Shown piece after piece: positions 26,408-38,019 of a stretch of DNA of 64,000 nt; positions within the stretch are counted from its first letter, which is position 1; the number at the start of each line of letters is the position of its first letter. Under the pieces are notes generated by a model, which ran no database searches, was not told where the DNA came from, and saw nothing but the letters and a program-made list of their open reading frames with translations. The position numbers and the translations under genes are program-made. This DNA comes from Hymenoscyphus infarciens (lineage: Eukaryota; Ascomycota; Leotiomycetes; Helotiales; Helotiaceae): contig LLCB01000232.1 of NCBI GenBank assembly GCA_001414345.1, positions 31,423 to 95,422 on the forward strand. The letters run 5' to 3'.

Positions 26408-28917
26408 GATTGCAATAGATAGCTGATAATATTCAAGTGGCCCGAAGAGACCGAAAAGCAGCGTGAGAGGAGGGAGCTCAAATATATACTTTTCCGGCAG
26501 GGATGATAAACGTGGGGGAATTTAAAATTGATTGCCCCATACCCCATATGGAAGCATTATCACATTCATGAAATGTTGCGGTGTGGACACTCGGTAAGGA
26601 ACGAGCTTCTGTGGGCTTTTGAGGTCCTCGACCAAAACAAGTCCCCCATATAAGTGGAGTACTTTCTGGTACGAGTCGAGACTCGAGTACAAGTAGAGGC
26701 GACCTGAAGTTTTGGTTTGGCCAACCGCGGCGTGATTGTGGGGAATTGCAGGGTAAACAAGGGCAACTCACCACAATAAGGGCCGAAGACGAGCAGAGCG
26801 CGCAATGGCGTGGAGGATTCGGATGGATCACTCATGGTGTTTTTGCGTGGTTTCCTACTCCATAAAAACTGTCGGCGGATAAGAGATGACTCGAGCATCG
26901 TATTGATACAATAGTCATCAGTTTTTGAGTAGGTCGTAGGGACACTGATTCCTTTATAAGTGTCAGGGACTCCCTCGTCGTGGGACGAGGAATATATCGA
27001 CCTACAAGCGACAATTGCCAGTGCAAATCCTGCCAAGTCGCCATCTCTTGTTTAAGCTTGTGGCTGAATGCTTAAGTCAACTTGGCCACATGCTTGCGCA
27101 CATGCTTGTGGAAACTCCGTTCTTCTGGTTGGGCAATTGGATTTGGTGTTTTAGCTTGTTCCCGCTGCCAAGTTGCGCCTGTGCAGGTGTTGTTGTGGGC
27201 GCTTGCCGAGCGGCTTTCTCTCCGCAGCTGTGGCCAAGATTTTGCGACACTGACGACGCCCAGAGAACACCAATTGCTCGAACTCTGCACAATTATACAT
27301 ACACTATCTTGAGCCTCATACTGAAAATATCAACTGGCTTTGTGGTTCTGATTTTCGAAGGGGATGAGGATTCAGATGGCCGAGAACATCTCGGTGGTGT
27401 GGTATTTTGATGGTGACATATTGAGAGCACACATGTTTGATAGTACTGAAGGCTCAAGTGAGCTACTATGTCGCGGAGTGCAGGTGTTGTCTTAAAATGC
27501 GCGCAATATAAGCTTTCTCCTTATGCAGACCCTTGCACCAAGGGGTGTAGGAATTCGTAACTAGTTACAAGCAGATTACCTTCACACCCCTCTCTCGATT
27601 GTTCGACCAGGACTAGGAAAATTAATTCGGTTATCCTACGAGCCTAGAACCATGAGATTCATGCTGTCTTCATTGTTCTAGAAGAGTTAGGAGAATTACA
27701 GAGGGGGAAGGTGCCTCAGACTATACCTTAGTCACGAATTCCTGTAACCCCTGGTGGTTGCGTTTTTCTGGGTCAGGTCGAGGTCGCTTCCTCCCAGAAG
27801 TGACTCGTCCACCACTAGAGGAAGACGAGATTTGAGGTCGCTCCTCTCAACCTCGAGGAGGAAATGTGTGAACGTCCACATCCAGAGTGTAGACACTGTC
27901 CCCCTCTATGTTGCTTGTCCCGCCATTCTAGGGATTTTTTCTTCCACTTGCCGTTCCCCGGAGAGAAATTTTGATCTGTTGGAACCCACGCAGCATAATA
28001 GGTTTTGATAATTATTGTAAAACTACTTAATCAACTTCTGAGTTCCAGTGCTGAAAATACCAATCACGTGATGCTTTTCTTTCTGCCTACGCAGACGGTA
28101 GTCTAGCATAATCTGGTTTAATTTTGGTACCATCAATTTCAAGATCGATTTTGTGGGACATTGTCTCCGAGTGAAAATACTTATGTAGGTACCGTCACTA
28201 TTACCTAGATCACGTGTGCAAGTATAAAGTTTCAGGTTACCCATGTCATTTTTAAGGGCTCCCGGTAGACAAAACACACAAGTAGCACCCTCTACGAGAA
28301 ATACCAACGCCTATAACTCGACGTAAACAAAACAAAAACCTTTAAACCTCTAGGTAGAGATTCTAGGTAGAGGTAAATTGAGACTTGGCGCATCTGGTTA
28401 TATTTTTGTTATATTTTTGAGATTATTTGTTGATTTATTACGTAGCGTTTTTAGCACGGTCGCAATTGTGGTGCCAACTTGAAAAAGTTATGAATTACGA
28501 TACCAAATACATCAGGCCCTTGATTTTTCCGATTTTTCAGGGGCAACTTATGAAGCTGTTTCAATGCAACTCTCAAATTCGCAACATTATGTCGCTCTTA
28601 CCAAATTATAATCAATATGCATCAGCAAAAGACAGTACGGGTCGATCGTGCATGGAAATCCATTCTAGTCAATTATCTTGTTAGAGATTATGAAGTGGCT
28701 TGCTAATTCTGCCATTTTAGTAACGCCTGCTTGCCAAATGGACAGTAAGAGCGGCAGCGAAATCTTCAGGAAAGGATATCAGCAGGGAATATTTGATTTT
28801 TACGTCGCGGCAATGTTGAATGCTATTTTCTGGTATCACTATAAAAGTTTATTTTAACACCGAGGTTGTCGCTCGTTCCCTGGTTGTTTGACACATTCTT
28901 GAGTTCATTTCACATCA
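26408..28917. other. intergenic region containing a small inverted-repeat element
   Basis: About 2.5 kb upstream of the sugar porter. Overlapping open frames near 26566-27044 lack any domain and are not accepted. The only structured segment is the element at 27536-27757. CACGTG-containing sites occur at 28064-28071 and near 28208. Confidence 0.5.
27536..27757. mobile_element. ~220-bp MITE-like element with ~28-bp terminal inverted repeats
   Basis: The left end (AGGGGTGTAGGAATTCGTAA) is mirrored at the right end (reverse complement AGGGGTTACAGGAATTCGTG). The two share CACCA and GGGGT plus AGGAATTCGT and ACTA with a few mismatches. The interior has no coding potential. No clear target duplication was identified. 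A mutated copy of the same end occurs at 45811-45839, which supports a family. Confidence 0.6.
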
Positions 28918-30926
28918 TCACGAATCTTCTCGGTCTTTCCCCAAAAAAAATTGAAAAAATATAGGCGCAGCATACAACAGAACAAGCATAAGAATAGCCC
29001 GTCCAACCACCCCACCAGATATCTTGGAAAACATCCCAAACCTCGAATGCCCCGGTCCATAATCAATTTGCTTCTCAAGAATTGCAGCCATAGTATTGGA
29101 AGGCAACAAAAGCGTCGCGAGGATCGTTAAAACGGCTAGTCGCCAGGTTTAAATGACGGCTTCTTTGCCTTCCAGCACCGACATTAGAGAAGTTATGAGT
29201 CCCACAGACTGAGCGATTTGTTCCCGGTTTCTTTGGATGGCTTCTTGCACTTGGGATAAGTCTTTTATGATCCCATCAAAGACGTCATATGTTTTTGACG
29301 TTGTAGAGGAAGAGGCATTCTGGCATTCTGGTTTTTGGGTGTTGTAAAATTGTAATTGTTCCTTGACTAGCGTGCTGTATTTGTTGATTTGGCGACGCAG
29401 TTTGAATAAGCTTTCAAGAAATACTTCAAAGTTATGGAAAGAGACTGGGATTTTGTTGTCTTCTAGTCGCCGCTCAATCATGTTGAGATCTCTTTCGATG
29501 TGCAAATTGATGCAGAGCCATTCTAGGTAATCAACCGGAAGAGGTCTTGCAAGAACAGAAACTGAAGGGGATTGTCAACATTTTCGAATAAGGTATTGGA
29601 TAACATGCAATCGGAACTCGCTACAATATATGTAGCCCGTTTTTGTTCAGAATTGGAGGGACCTAGTAACCTCCAAATGATGGGCGGAGTTTGAACGAAG
29701 GATAATTTGGTACCCGTCTCGTGCCTTCAATCTTCTTAAATGGCTCGAATGGAGGATCGTGAAGAATTATTCCTATTCCATGTACCAATTGAGTTGCTAT
29801 TAGCCTTTATTTTTATTTTTTAATTTCACACACACGTGTCCAATCTCCGCCAAGCTTTTTATCAAACCATAAAGCTGCATAGTTACGTGTCATAGCTACA
29901 GCATGATGCTTTGAATCTTCTTTTTGATGGGTTGTAGCCTCCGGAAATCTGATGAACTCTTGTTTTCCTCCCGTCTGGTTCAAGGTGTTCTATCTTGATA
30001 GGAGGAGCATCATCGTCGTTTGGTCGATATTCCTTTGGACTGATGAAGTGAAACACAACATAATTTGACAGTTTTTGAAGCTAGAATAAACGGGGACAAT
30101 GCTCCTGGATGTACTTTAAGTTGTACCATGGTTTTGTTGGCGTAAGGTTTTTTTTGGGTTTGTGCAACTGGTTCTGTGTCGAAAATTGGTGCGAAAGAAA
30201 CTGCTTATTGCATTTGATACTGTACCAAGGCTTTGTTGACGAGAGGATGTTTTGGGGGTTGTTAGGCCGAGTCTAGCTCAATTGAGTCTAGTTCGATTAT
30301 TTCTCTGGTTTCTTGGTAGAATTATTGATAGAGGTGTCCAACTAATCGAGGAAGAACTGGGGATCTTTCACATTACAGTAGCTGCCGAGGAGGGCCAAAG
30401 CTCTGGGAGTGTGGTTTTCCACGATCAAAAGCTGGTTCTCTGTTTTATTTTCGAGAACGTCTCGGAGTCCACTCTCTTGAATTGTTTTATCCGTGGGCTT
30501 TTGGTGGGCAGAAAATTTGATCGCGGTTATTAAGGCTTCAAGATCTTCTGGCATTTTATCATTAATGAATGCCTCGAGTGCTTTGAAATTCTCGTGGTTT
30601 GAGAGGGCATTGATGAACTCGAAAGACTCTTCTTCTGGGAGCTTCGTCGCGTTTTTTGACATCGAGGATGTTTTGAAAATGTTCGAAGTTATGAGAGCGG
30701 GCGGCGTGAACTTTGGAATTGGTTTCGGAATTTCCCTCACCCAAAAGTAATATACTTTGACAGCCTCGTTGAAGTCAATTTTCTGTGTCGTATTTGACAC
30801 CAATGGCTTTCCTCCTATTCGGAAATTTCGATGGTCAGCTGAAAATAACAACCAATGACAATTCCTTGTATAATAGCACACTTTATATACATAATACATA
30901 TGATGAGAAACATAGGATATCGCCAA
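28918..30926 (-). pseudogene. decayed CorA-like membrane protein gene
   Basis: Three separated minus-strand segments look like parts of one fungal CorA-like (Mg2+ transporter-related) gene. 30342 to about 30838 has the N-terminal block ending ALALLGSYCNVKDPQFFLD, a motif usual in that family; 29149-29505 has the helical stalk (EAIQRNREQIAQSVGLITS); 28918-29148 has the first membrane helix LAVLTILATLLLPSNTMAAI and a second helix LMLVLLYAAPIFFQFF. The frame is broken by TAG at 30342-30344, TAA a few codons later and TAA at 29149-29151. TAG and TAA are what C-to-T change of CAG/CAA would give, so RIP is plausible. The middle (29510-30340) has coding-like fragments but no consistent frame. Family assignment is moderately sure. 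Confidence 0.5.
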
Positions 30927-31488
30927 ACGAGCGGTATTTCACGATTCAATTATCATGTGCATAAATAGCTAGTTGAGTAAGACTTTTTTTCGAGAAACTC
31001 AAAAACTATTCTCTCATGCGGAAATATTCCCTAGTTCAAGATACCAGGTTGCCAGGATGTGCGCTCATCTCACTTCAAACACTTTTCTCCACCCGCGTTA
31101 TGATTCACAGTACAGTACTTCCTCACAATTACCACATTATTCAAATACTCGTTTGTTGGAAATGAGTCTGATCATCTGATCTTCTCTGAGGCCAATTTGT
31201 GACATCCAAATCCAGTCTCTTGCGTACACATATCAAGTCACAAAGACAAAGCCCCTCATCTTCGAGTTGGGAATCATCTACTGAGTTTCATTCTCCAACA
31301 ACTTTGGGCCGATTGATTGCCCCAAAGAGTGGGGTCATATTATGTCCAAAAAGTAGTGAATGGATCTTGCTATCACTCCCTTACTCTCCTCTTCCCAGGC
31401 TTTGATCTGAACATCCTTCACTTTCAAACAACACCACACTTGAGATTCCCAAGATTCGGAGAATCTTGGGTCTCTGACAACCAGAAAA
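30927..31488. other. divergent intergenic region
   Basis: About 560 bp upstream of the candidate secreted protein gene. No gene seen. Confidence 0.45.
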
Positions 31489-32613
31489 ATGCTTCCTCTA
31501 GGCACCTCTTCTTTCCTTCTGCTGGTAGAAAAATTCAGTGGGATCCTCAGTGCTGCAGCAGCAGCATGCAGTGGACCATCAGCCACATGCACCCATTTCG
31601 TCGCAACATCAACCATAACAACGAGCCCAGGGTCCACGGTCCTTACATATGCGACAACCACCGCTCGACTCGCACCCACATCAACACCTTGCACCCATCA
31701 ACCAACTGACACCATTCCTAATACAATTGCCACCAACTTTGCGATCCAAGGTTCGTATCTCTCTGTCCTTTCTCCTCCACCAAAGCATTCAGCACCATTT
31801 CTGTGACATCCTGACCGACTTCCAATCACTTCACTAATTCATTAACAGTTCAAAATGCATCAGTCCCGACAATCCACCACCACTTGATAAATCTTTGGGA
31901 TACAGAAGGCGGGGACAAAAACCTCTATCTCAGTCCGGCGGGCTCTTATGCTCTTGATTTCCGACTCGAAGATGGCGTAGTTAATTGGGGACCAGTTCAC
32001 ATGGTGATAAATGGCGAGGTGAGCCCAAGGACATTTTCTCCTTTAGGGAAGTTAAAACTAACCTGTGTAGTGGACACCGGAAGACAATACCACGAAAGTG
32101 TTTATGACGAATCGCGGGGATCCAAAGTACGTCGCTATCATACAACACTTCTCAATATTCTCCATCATATCTCCATTTGTATCGACGTTTCAAAATCTTC
32201 CTCACCAATGATACAAATCCCTCTCCAAATAGTCGTCTCCAACAATGCAAAACAACACTGACTTGAATACAGGGCCTTATTTGACGTCGTCTACGGCTGT
32301 TCCTTGCCAAACACCCTTCAAAAAGAACTTCGCCTTAAAGCAAGGGGTAACGATGTGGGTGGAAATCTTTGTGTCCGTCTCACAACCGGTGATCGGTATG
32401 AGCTTCGTTATTCACCACCGGGAAATACACCTGTAGCTCTTGGTAAGTTCTATTCACTTCTTTCACTTGGCCCCACTTGTTTTTCTCACGTGCTTCTCGT
32501 GGTGATGGGGATTTGGGGGTAAGAGGTGAAGGGATGAATAAGAGCTGACATTTTTTACAGATGGGACTATATGTTACAACGTGATATTGGCTCTCGTTCA
32601 AGTGGGAACGTGA
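31489..32613 (+). CDS. candidate small secreted protein, five exons, no known family
   Basis: Exons 31489-31750, 31849-32018, 32071-32126, 32273-32442 and 32561-32613 (introns 98, 52, 146 and 118 bp) sum to 237 codons. All donors are GT and all acceptors AG; intron 2 has a CTAAC branch. The protein (236 aa) starts with a hydrophobic segment (FLLLVEKFSGILSAAAAA) that could be a signal peptide or anchor, then a Ser/Thr-rich stretch to ~residue 85. A compact domain follows with NLYLSPAGSYALDFRLEDG, VNWGPVHMVINGEW, KVFMTNRGD, CVRLTTGDRYELRYSP and ICYNVILALVQV. It has few Cys. I do not recognise the fold; alternating strands suggest a beta-sandwich. A secreted or cell-surface role, perhaps effector-like, is inference. 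Confidence 0.6.
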
Positions 32614-34811
32614 TGGGTTGTTAAAACATATGGTATCAAAATAGAAATATAGATATCGGATTTAAAGCAACGAGTAGTGGTTTTTGGAAAAAGTGTTTAT
32701 GCAAGAGTTTCAGTCATTATTTTCCGTCATGGTACATGCACGTAGGTTCACGTGCTGTACTAACTTGCTTTCCTACGATGTTCAATACGCGGTAGACGAA
32801 CCTGGATGTCTCTAATATCAACACCGTGAACACAACACGTATTCCGTGAAATCTTATACGTACTGGGTCGCAATTTAGGCAAAATTAGTTGGTTAGTTGG
32901 TTATTGGTGTTGACATTAAGCGAATGGAAAGTCCAGCAGAACCTTGAAAGTACCTCATACTCCAATTACCTTATTACTGGGAACCAAATTTGACATAATA
33001 TAAAATGCTTTTCAATGAATATGATTTTATAAGTGTTGATATTGAGAAATTAATAGAAAATAATTTAAGTAGGTAAACGCGCATAAGAGACTAGTTGAAT
33101 CTTATAATAAAGGTACGAGCTTCAGAGCGCTAGCTTAGGGCCTATTTAGCATGTATATAATTAATTATAACTATATGAGATTTGTGCACGCGTACGCAAA
33201 CACAACATCACGTGAAATGAACAAACCAGTTTGCTCATTTTGCCAAGCCGCCCGAATTAGCGTCCTTTCCCAGCCGCCTCCCAAGTATATATATGTGGCC
33301 TCCCCCCCAACTTTTTCGTCTCTTTTTTCTCTTTTCCTTTCTTCATACTTACCTTCTTGACAGAATTCATCGATCAAGTATGATGATCTGGCAGAACGAG
33401 ATCTCCATTGCACAGCGGGGTATCGAGATCTGCTCAGTATCCTTCGGGGTCCTGATCGGGGGAATTTTTGATTGCATTCATCCCTAGGGGACACACTTCT
33501 TTCACTCTTTTTTCATTGAGTGCTTGGCCTTGGGCTGGGACTTGAAGAAGAAACTTGGAGGGTATAGAAGGGATAGCGAGGTGTCGGGGGCGTCCAGGGA
33601 ATTATACACAGTGCCAACCTACTTCCTACTTGGTGGAGATTACGTCTGACCCGATTTAATACAAAGTTTGATAAAGGCATCGCATCGTATAGCGGTTACA
33701 TAAGACTATTTACCCGCCGTGGAGATTTATGGAACCTCGTCGTCGCTTCCCATCACGAGGCCTATCGCTTCCTATTGCGAAGATACTCTATAGGCGGATT
33801 GGATCGTCCCTACAGGTACAGCACAGCGTCGCGCTTCTCTCCTCAAGCTTTCTATTCCCCGCTCCAGAATCTGCGTCGCTCCTTCCTCGTACCTTAAATC
33901 TTCTCCCGACCTCGAAAGAGAAGGCACGACTTTATTCGCATCAAGGCAGATAAGGTACCTAGGTATCTGTTCACACATAAGAGGTCTCCTCCACCCTACC
34001 ATCAGTATCTCCTGGTACAATTGCGAGGTTTAGACATACCTTCGCGTTTAATTTAGAGAGGTTCCCCTCTTGGTGTCGTAAATATGGAGTCTTGCCTGCC
34101 AACAGTACAGTTCCATGTCATTGATAGGTCTGGGAGATTGATTGGGGTATGATGGTTTTTCAGCAATTGCCCTGTATAGGAGGTATTGATATTTCTGTTC
34201 TTCATGTTTCTGACGCTCCGCTCCGTCGCTACTTCCCTGGTCTTGGTCCTCACGCACCGAGCGGGAAGGCAGGGCAGGCACGACTCTGGCATCTAGAGCT
34301 CCGTAAATTCTTGGATTTCCTGTCTATATTCATGCTTTCTTGTCATCCCGCGTTCTGGGCTGTGGACAACTGTTTGTTAGGTAGTAGCGCATAATCATTA
34401 GATCATTAGTCTCTCCCTCAAAACGTCCTCGAAGACATTAGAAAATCAACGTCTCTTGCCATGTATCGAGGGGTCGAGTCGAGAACCCTGCTCCTTGAAA
34501 TCCCAAGACTTATCTTGAAGGCTTAGGCTTGATAGTACTAGCCTAACAACAGCACGTGTAAATTTGTTGGCCAGATAACAACGATCAAAAGGGGTTACGA
34601 AGGTTCTATTTTATAAAAAGTAACCATGTAGTTTAGAGCTCTATCTAATAATACATATTATGCAGTTTCAGACTGCACGAGAATTTAATCAATCCTTCTA
34701 TCAGTGTTCAGCCTTCCAAGGCTTGGAAAAGTCGGAATTGTTATGGTTTTTGGTGTCTTAGGTATTTTCCGTGTCTAGACTGTCTTTGTAATCTTCAGGA
34801 CAGCCCAGCTC
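32614..34811. other. intergenic region, no supported gene
   Basis: About 2.2 kb, partly AT-rich (32990-33170). It contains an isolated inverted-repeat-type motif at 33132-33160 and a TCACGTGA site at 33208-33215. No convincing gene or tRNA. Confidence 0.5.
33132..33160 (+). repeat. solo transposon-end motif
   Basis: TTAGGGCCTATTTAGCATGT resembles the ends TTTAGAGCCTGTTTRGCTCG found twice near 44.1 kb. No partner end was found nearby, so it may be the remnant of an old insertion. Confidence 0.4.
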
Positions 34812-35646
34812 TCAGGAGTCGCGAAATTCAGTAACATGTTGTGCTCTGCCACAACGATAACAATGGCTGGCTTGAAAGACATTCCTAAAGCCACAAATTA
34901 ATTGACTCTTATCATTCCTCGGAGCATTCTTTTTAGGATTTCGGTCATTTCTGTGGTCCTGTCTGACCTTTCTCTATGAAGGGGTAAGCGTGATACCTAG
35001 GTCAAAACCATTGGAAGTAGGGAGAACTTACACATATCCACGAACCCTCGTCTTTCTCTGCAGTGGCAGGCAGGTTTTCCCCATCGCTTCTTGCGTCACT
35101 AGCTGCGGCATTTCTTCTCTTCTTGGGGGGATAGTCGTTAGTTGGAGCTTGGGTGAGACTTTCGTTCTCCAAGTCCTTGATGTGGATGTATTCACTCCCT
35201 TCCATTAACTCTGTCTTGTGTATTGGGATAAGAAGCGGGATTGTTTTGAAGATGTCACTGCGCGCTTGGCTTGGGCCGGGTTCAATAAGAGTAGAGTTTG
35301 AAGAGCTGCCATGGGTTGAGATTTGGGTGGAGATTCGGATTGGAGTAAGAGAATGAGCTTGATACCAAGTGATTACTTTCTCGGTCTTCTTGTCGATTGC
35401 GTCTCTGTCACTCTTGGGATTGCGGGCGCTGTCCCGATGTCGAGCAAGCTCGCGGTGAACTTTATCATACTCGCTGAGTTTGGATGAGTTAGAGAGCTTG
35501 ATTTTAAAAGGAGATTCTTGCATATAGGCTTGTTGGTCATGGAGGGGATACATGGTTTCCGGGCTTGGGTTGAGTAAGAAACGATGAAGCTCTTGGTGAG
35601 TGAGGTAAGTTTGAATTAAATGAGATTGATGGTTGATGGACTTCAT
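34812..35646 (-). CDS. basic hypothetical protein ending in an incomplete zinc knuckle
   Basis: Two exons (35032-35646, 34812-34973) with a 58-bp intron (GTAAGT...TTCATAG) give 258 aa. The N-terminal half is polar, with YDKVHRELARHRDSARN near residue 60. A nuclear localisation-like PPKKRRNAAA lies near residue 173. The second exon encodes a basic stretch (RKVRQDHRNDRNPKKN) and then CYRCGRAQHVTEF, which fits the C-x2-C-x4-H-x4-C zinc knuckle except that the last Cys is Phe. Knuckles of this type bind single-stranded nucleic acid. The altered residue may disable binding or mark gene decay. Without the splice the protein ends at 214 aa and loses this part. Family is unknown. Confidence 0.55.
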
Positions 35647-36487
35647 TTGGCTGGGGAAAAGACCATCTATATACTACCTTCTGTTTACAATGGTGGTCTG
35701 AGTGGAACATCGAGGATATTGATGCAGTCAGAATAGCCAGGATGTGCACGGCTTCAAACGCATCGTGAGATGATACTATCCTTCCAGACTGTGGCTTGGA
35801 TAATTGACACAGCCAGAACAGAGAACAGAGAACAGGGATACAGGAATTGCAATTCATTCAGACTGGGTGGTATGAGGACAGTGAAACAACAATGGCAGGC
35901 TATATTACAACAATACTCATTCCCGTTCTGGAGCCCAATCAGGAGAAGCGATCCGTGAAAATGTATCGCCTTGTATGAGTATTTTCAAGAAAGATGCCTT
36001 TCAGATATCAAACAGAACTATCCTGTGACGTTGAACCTGGAGCTATGATACCACGGTGGATGAGCTAAAAATAAATTCCCTTGTACCACCAAAGACCATC
36101 TTGACCGGGGGTAGAAAGTCAAGTCTACTCGACCAAGAAACAACCAACAAAACCTTTGTCAGGAGCCGCGACTCATGGAAGTTCAAGACTATTCCGTGAA
36201 CTTGTCTGTAACCTAGTCACACTTGTGCGACATATTGACCCCCTTGTTGAGACCTCGCACAACTTGGCAGGGGAAACAGTTCTCGAAACACTCCGCTGTA
36301 CTGTCAAAGAATCCAACCCTCAAATTCCCTGAAAAACAAACATCAGATAATAGATCATTGAGATAGGAATAGCTTAGACAGTTTCTTACTCTGATAAAAT
36401 ACCATGTCGATGGATACACAATGCTTTGACTGTTTTCTTCGCATACTTCCCCTAGAATAGTCCCTGAAATTCTACCTCTCATTCTAT
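35647..36487. other. intergenic region, no gene seen
   Basis: About 840 bp between two minus-strand genes. The open frames present look random. Confidence 0.5.
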
Positions 36488-37351
36488 TTATCGATTCTTG
36501 GTGGAGTCTTTCTGGTGTATCAAGGCATGAAGTCGCTTCTGCTCTGGTTGGTTGAAAAGTTTGGTATTTGCGCGGGAAGCAGAGCATGTTTGGAGCTCAT
36601 ATTTCCCCTCCCGCAAGGCGTTCCTGATTTCGCGTTCGTGCTCAGCAAAGGGAACCGTACCAATCGACATACCCGACAAGGTGTCCAAATGGAATTGGCG
36701 ATGCTCATACTTCAATTGCTTCGCGAAAGATGTTTCCTGGAGCACTGCCACGTACTGGTAAAGATACCCGACTTGACATGCTAAATGAGCAAAGAGCATA
36801 CTCGGCGCACAATCCAAGAAGCTATCAATAAGAGCGTCAAGGAGATCTGGCAGTAAAGGGAATAAGCTAGCTGTAGCTAAAGTATCCTTGGTCACTTCTG
36901 GGAGTTTGTAATTCCAATCTATAGCTGGGAGAAGTATTGTCGTTGTTGGCTTTGGTGGTGTTTTGGTTTGAGGAGGAGGACGTGGTAGTGGCGTATAAGT
37001 TGGGTCGGTCGCAGCCGGGGCATTCGGTGGTAAAAGGCGACGGTGCGCTCGGTTTGAAAATCCGACATTGAATTTGGAAGAGTCATAAGGAACCGTAGAC
37101 CACCCGTGTCGTAAAAGTGTTTGTGAAGCCACTTCAATGTCGTCAACGAGCAGGTATAAATCGAAAACAACTGTCGAGACTCCATATCGGCCGAGAGCAT
37201 CTTCAAACCAAACGACAGAAAGGATCCCGCTATCTTGTAACAAGTACCACGGGTAGAACCTAAGGTTCGATCGGTCCGTTGGATCTGCCATAGTAAGAGC
37301 GTGGAGTGCTTTTAGGTGAGGTGCGTTTTGGGGAGATTTGAACACCAACAT
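36488..37351 (-). CDS. fungal nucleotidyltransferase-like hypothetical protein
   Basis: A single exon of 287 aa. The N-terminal half contains YPWYLLQDSGILSVVWFED, YGVSTVVFDLYLLVDD and ASQTLLRHGW, a pattern common in ascomycete proteins annotated as nucleotidyltransferase-like. A Pro-rich linker (residues ~112-138) separates this from a helical C-terminal half with LLPDLLDALIDSFLDC and QVGYLYQYVAVLQE. No canonical GS catalytic motif is seen, so enzyme activity is doubtful. Translation may begin at the second Met (MADPTDRSN, residue 21). Function is unknown. Confidence 0.65.
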   Translation of the reverse strand: MLVFKSPQNAPHLKALHALTMADPTDRSNLRFYPWYLLQDSGILSVVWFEDALGRYGVSTVVFDLYLLVDDIEVASQTLLRHGWSTVPYDSSKFNVGFSNRAHRRLLPPNAPAATDPTYTPLPRPPPQTKTPPKPTTTILLPAIDWNYKLPEVTKDTLATASLFPLLPDLLDALIDSFLDCAPSMLFAHLACQVGYLYQYVAVLQETSFAKQLKYEHRQFHLDTLSGMSIGTVPFAEHEREIRNALREGKYELQTCSASRANTKLFNQPEQKRLHALIHQKDSTKNR

Positions 37352-38019
37352 GCGCTCTACGAGAGTAGCAATCTTGACTCTCTACTTTGCACCTCCGTAC
37401 CTACATGGTCAATCGCCGCCTTTTTACACTCCAAATCCATCTCTCCCTCGCGGAGCCTTCACTTCTGGAATGCTGTTCGTTCAATAATTTGGAGCAGCAA
37501 GGTCGCATACGATTACTCGACCGTATGGGATTTCTGCGCAGAAATGGGCAAATAAAATAACTTTCTGAGTATCTTTAGGGATCAGCCCTAGGATCATCAC
37601 CAATAGTATCCTGCCTATTGACATTTGAAGCCTCAAAATAGAGGAGCCTGGGCTGCTTATGAAATGAAGTCAAACATATGGTTCTGGGAAGCGGGTTGAA
37701 TAATCTCATTTTCGCGTCTATTCCATTAACTTTCTCTGTGAATCGAGGGGGATACAATCACTTGTGATGACATGTTGTATGATAGGCATCCAATAACATT
37801 ACGAGTTCTTTCGATTCACATCTAGATGAGAGGATGAGATCAACTACCTCGAAGGTTCACCCACCACCTTCTGCCTACACTTCTCTCCAACACAATTATC
37901 TTTCCTAACATTGATACGCAGAAGTTAACTGTTCATTGCACACAATCCAAGCCATCCAAACTTCTCCTTCTTATTGAATACACAGAACATTTTCAGCTAC
38001 TACTTCGCACTCGCTCAAC
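37352..38019. other. divergent intergenic region
   Basis: About 670 bp between divergent genes, serving as promoter for both. No gene seen. Confidence 0.5.

Noticed and set aside
26566..27044. Overlapping minus-strand open frames upstream of the sugar porter
   Set aside because: Two frames overlap with equal plausibility, neither has a motif, and the region is the porter's promoter.
33668..33760. tRNA-like stretch with ATCGTATAGCGGTTA
   Set aside because: It resembles an A-box, but no B-box, acceptor stem or anticodon stem can be paired around it.
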